Part shown: positions 9,685 through 12,380 of the stretch, in pieces
How the letters are laid out: each line of letters opens with the position of its first letter
Position numbering within the stretch: position 1 is the first letter of the stretch
DNA from: Acanthaster planci
Lineage: Eukaryota > Echinodermata > Asteroidea > Valvatida > Acanthasteridae
DNA length: 12,380 nucleotides
Assembly: GCF_001949145.1 (NCBI RefSeq)
Contig: NW_019091635.1
Coordinates: 131,591-143,970, forward strand
Reading direction: 5' to 3'
Made by a program: the position numbers and the translations under genes
Notes under the pieces: generated by a model
Told to the model about the DNA's origin: nothing
Database searches by the model: none
Seen by the model: only the letters and a program-made list of their open reading frames with translations

Positions 9685-9712
9685 TAATTAATTACCCTGG
9701 TACAATTAATTA
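9685..9712. repeat. AATTAATT inverted repeat
   Basis: TAATTAATT at 9685-9693 and its inverse AATTAATTA at 9704-9712 surround a 10-bp spacer (ACCCTGGTAC). Each arm contains homeodomain-type TAATTA cores, so the site would suit paired homeodomain binding. That is inference; AT-rich palindromes also arise by chance. Confidence 0.35.
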
Positions 9713-9874
9713 GCCCAGCAGTGTACATAAATAAAAAATCTGAACACCATGTCCCATGTTTGTATTTCAGTAAACATGCCCATGATTTTCTTTTCAATCC
9801 GGAAGATTGCAGAGGACACATGATGGAGTCCTAGACAGTGGTATGAAGAGTCACTATCTGCGACATGAAATTGT

Positions 9875-9884
9875 GGGGGGGGGG
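9875..9884 (+). repeat. Poly-G run (10)
   Basis: Ten consecutive G bases, a complementary counterpart of the poly-C run near 3240. Its length is likewise uncertain. Confidence 0.85.
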
Positions 9885-10407
9885 TTGAGTGCAGGGATGG
9901 ACTGGGGCAACTGTTCTAACAATTTCATGCTTTCAGTCAAGAGATTTTTCAATTCTAGGTTTTGCCCCATTTGACCTAGAGCACCAGCACAGTGAAAGTA
10001 AGCCCGAGATTGGAAGCAGGACTTGTATATAAACTGAATGTGAATTGTGCAACCCCACAGGTACAGTACCGGTAAGGTTGAAATCACCATGGCACACCTA
10101 CATGTAGGGTTTGGTGACCCAGCATGGAAAAGCCTTTAGACTTATCCCCTGAACATACAGAGCTGGCATAGCCAAAACGCACCTTGCTGTTTTCTCTCTC
10201 AAATTTCAAGCAGGATTTTCCCCACAAGACCCCAACAAGAACTTTACACACATGGCCCCACACATAACAGATGTACGCTTGCTTCAATGTCTCAGAGTGG
10301 ATCAGTCTACAGGTGCCAAAGTGTCATGTGCATGATGAGTAGCATGGTCCACCTGTTATTTCATCATTTAATGACACCCTAAAAAGGTGGATATAAGGAG
10401 TGCAAAG

Positions 10408-10449
10408 GTACTGCATGCCCTCATTCCTGGGATATGGGGCATGCAGTAC
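10408..10449. repeat. Perfect 13-bp hairpin around a 16-nt loop
   Basis: GTACTGCATGCCC at 10408-10420 is the exact inverse of GGGCATGCAGTAC at 10437-10449. The loop starts TCAT and ends ATG, so pairing may extend inward with a mismatch. It lies in presumed intron, with no T-run or tRNA-like boxes. It could be the remnant of a small palindromic element or a hairpin in the transcript; the sequence does not decide. Confidence 0.6.
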
Positions 10450-12380
10450 TTATAACAGTTAAAAACACAAACAATCCCACATGTATTGGTTACATTCCCC
10501 GTGCATTTCTGATAGGGCCTTTACTCCATCCTCCAAAATCCCTCACTGTGCAGGAACCCAAGGGCATATCTTTTGTTACAGCTTGAATTCTGCATCAGTA
10601 TGAAGCAGCAGTGGCCAGCCTGTATCTTACTACATCCTGCAAAGGCCTCCCAAAACCTGGCGGATTCTGAAGGATTGGGGGAGGTCTAGGTAATGCAGTG
10701 AGTGACTGTTTGCCAATCTCCTGCCTGATAAATTGTGTGAGCGATTTCTTCAAGGATTAGATTTGCTTGAATGTGATGAACTGAATGAATACACCTGAGC
10801 ACTCCCATGTATGGTAATGATTGGTCAGTTACTTACACTCTGCTTTTTGGTGCTCATTGGAGATCGTGTCATAGTCTGGAGTTAACAAAATCACAAACAC
10901 ATCCTCTACCATGAGTCTGCTGCCGTTTTTTGTGGTGCAAACGACTATTTTATGTTAGCTTAGAGTAATGCTGGGGACTTGACGAGAGTACGATCCTGAG
11001 CCTATACTGCCAAGTTTACTTACAAGAGAACAGTTAAAAGTACTTGGCCAGGGGCTTTGCTTAGCCATCGCTAGACAATAGGATGTCCAAATCAACCTTG
11101 GACCGAAAAGAGTCTAATGCGACTTACATGCTGTTACAGGTTCATTTGCCTAACAACATGGGATGTCCAAAATTACCCAAAAATGGTGTCCCCCAGACAC
11201 CTGCATGGCTAAAAGCTTTTAAAGAGACAATCTCAGAATCTCAGGCCATTTCCTACTGGAGCATGTGTACATGTAGCTACAGACGACAGAGTACCAAAGT
11301 GTGATGTGATTTGAACCAGGAAGTGTAGTGCAAACGAACAGAGTACGAGGGTGTGTTGGTTCACGTGCTGGTTCTCGCGCTAATGCCTTTTACACACATA
11401 ACTATGCGCGTGATGTACATGTATTCTTTTTGGTACCCTGTAAGCCTCACACTCCTGATCTCTGTGCTAGAGAATGGACCATTCCACCCGAGCATGCTAG
11501 GAACTACAAGTACATGTGCACTATTGGAACATTCCATCGAGACAGGAAGGCTCCATTTCCTTCCCCTAAACCTGTCATCCATAAAGCGATCCAGTGAGTG
11601 GTGTTAGTTACCATGGCTGTAACATTCATGACATGGATTTCTTTCACACATTTCCTTCATATCCATAATTTGAGTGCCTATTCTCATTTAAGACCGTATC
11701 ATCTCACAGGAAATTTTTGGCAATGGTGATTATAATCCGTCACAGCAATTGCCGCAAGTTTAAAGGGTCTATGCAATACAATTATTTTGCAACAACCCTT
11801 GAAACTGCACCTGTGTTTCAATTAACCTTATCTCCAACTTTGGTTTTGTCATTTCCAAAGGTTTTGACACCAATTTTGGTTTTTACACTAATGCAAATTT
11901 CCATACACGGGGCAACCAGTAGTGTCATCCAAGGGAGAAAACCTAAATGTGCAAGGATTTATGCACAAATCCTGGACTGTTCAGATTTTAATGTCCTAAA
12001 CTTCATTTCTTTGATGATACTTTGGTGTGTTACTTTCTTGTGTAAGTGTATGACAGAAGACATGGAGCAGTCCTTCCTCAGGACGTTTTCAACAGACAAA
12101 ATTTGGGGTTCACAATTAGTATAGAACACGTAAACTTAATAGTATCCGCTCTGAGTGACATACGTATTTGTATAAAAGTGGCCTTTTCAAAACGCTTGAC
12201 CCCAGGAGGATGTCAGACAGTTATCATACGCTGAAGAACACACAGGTGCAAATAAAAGTGCCGTTAAGTAAAACTCATTACCTGGACCCTTTCAACTTTA
12301 ACCCCTTCATACCGGAGCCATCCACATATGATGCAAAATATGGGACGGAGAGAACACCCCCCCGCCTTTGTGTTGGTCAT

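Larger units (their letters stand above)
8297..12380. other. Presumed upstream intron of the ankyrin gene
   Basis: The exon encoding the preceding ankyrin repeat was looked for on the minus strand and not seen, so about 4.1 kb upstream of the acceptor is presumed intronic. Frames of 122 codons (9214-9582, minus) and 135 codons (11717-12124, plus) have no recognised domain. A splice-flanked 39-nt segment at 10837-10875 is a weak microexon candidate. GGATGTCCAAA is repeated at 11081 and 11161. 8366-8374 and 8405-8413 form a 9-bp inverted repeat. A second unrelated gene within this span cannot be excluded. Confidence 0.45.

Noticed and set aside
11717-12124. 135-codon open frame on plus, the longest in the window
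   Set aside because: It is hydrophobic and AT-driven, with internal near-repeats such as TTTTGGTTTT. It has no recognisable domain, no codon signature and no supporting splice sites; chance is sufficient.
1-12380. A novel defence, CRISPR-like or operon-type system
   Set aside because: There are no regularly spaced repeats, no clustered prokaryotic-type genes and no ribosome-binding sites. The exon and intron structure points to ordinary animal genomic DNA.

Overview
The window looks like nuclear genomic DNA of an animal, almost all of it non-coding. It has no operon-like gene packing, no ribosome-binding sites and no long uninterrupted reading frames (the longest is about 135 codons and looks random). 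Instead there are short exons bounded by canonical GT/AG splice sites, inside AT-leaning DNA with microsatellites, homopolymer runs and a foldback element. The palindrome TACATGTA recurs throughout. A marine invertebrate is likely. From general familiarity I lean towards a lancelet (Branchiostoma), but a mollusc, echinoderm or hemichordate cannot be excluded from sequence alone.

The only gene I can support is on the minus strand. Two exons, 8296-8171 and 7690-7525, join in frame across a 480-bp intron. They encode about 97 residues with two complete ankyrin repeats and the start of a third. The repeat order and an unusual 34-residue second repeat match what I remember of the N-terminal half of ANKRD28/ANKRD44/ANKRD52, the ankyrin-repeat regulatory subunits of protein phosphatase 6. 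The fragment has neither end of the protein. The preceding exon should lie to the right of 12380 and the following exon to the left of 1, so both flanks read as long introns (at least about 4.1 kb and 7.5 kb).

Region by region: 1-900 unassigned with short repeats; 900-1240 very AT-rich; 1239-1553 less AT-rich, with frames open on both strands but no recognised protein; 1554-3239 nothing recognised; 3240-3713 homopolymer and microsatellite tracts; 4211-4596 a 370-bp long inverted repeat flanked by a near-perfect 8-bp direct repeat, most likely a MITE or foldback transposon; 4597-6903 dense in TACATGTA; 6904-7100 a possible dispersed repeat with an octamer motif; 7525-8296 the ankyrin exons; 8297-12380 upstream intron with an AATTAATT palindrome (9685-9712), a 13-bp perfect hairpin (10408-10449) and no recognised coding sequence.

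I found no evidence for a new multi-gene system. The points most worth checking are the inverted-repeat element, the TACATGTA enrichment and two phase-compatible microexon candidates of the ankyrin gene.
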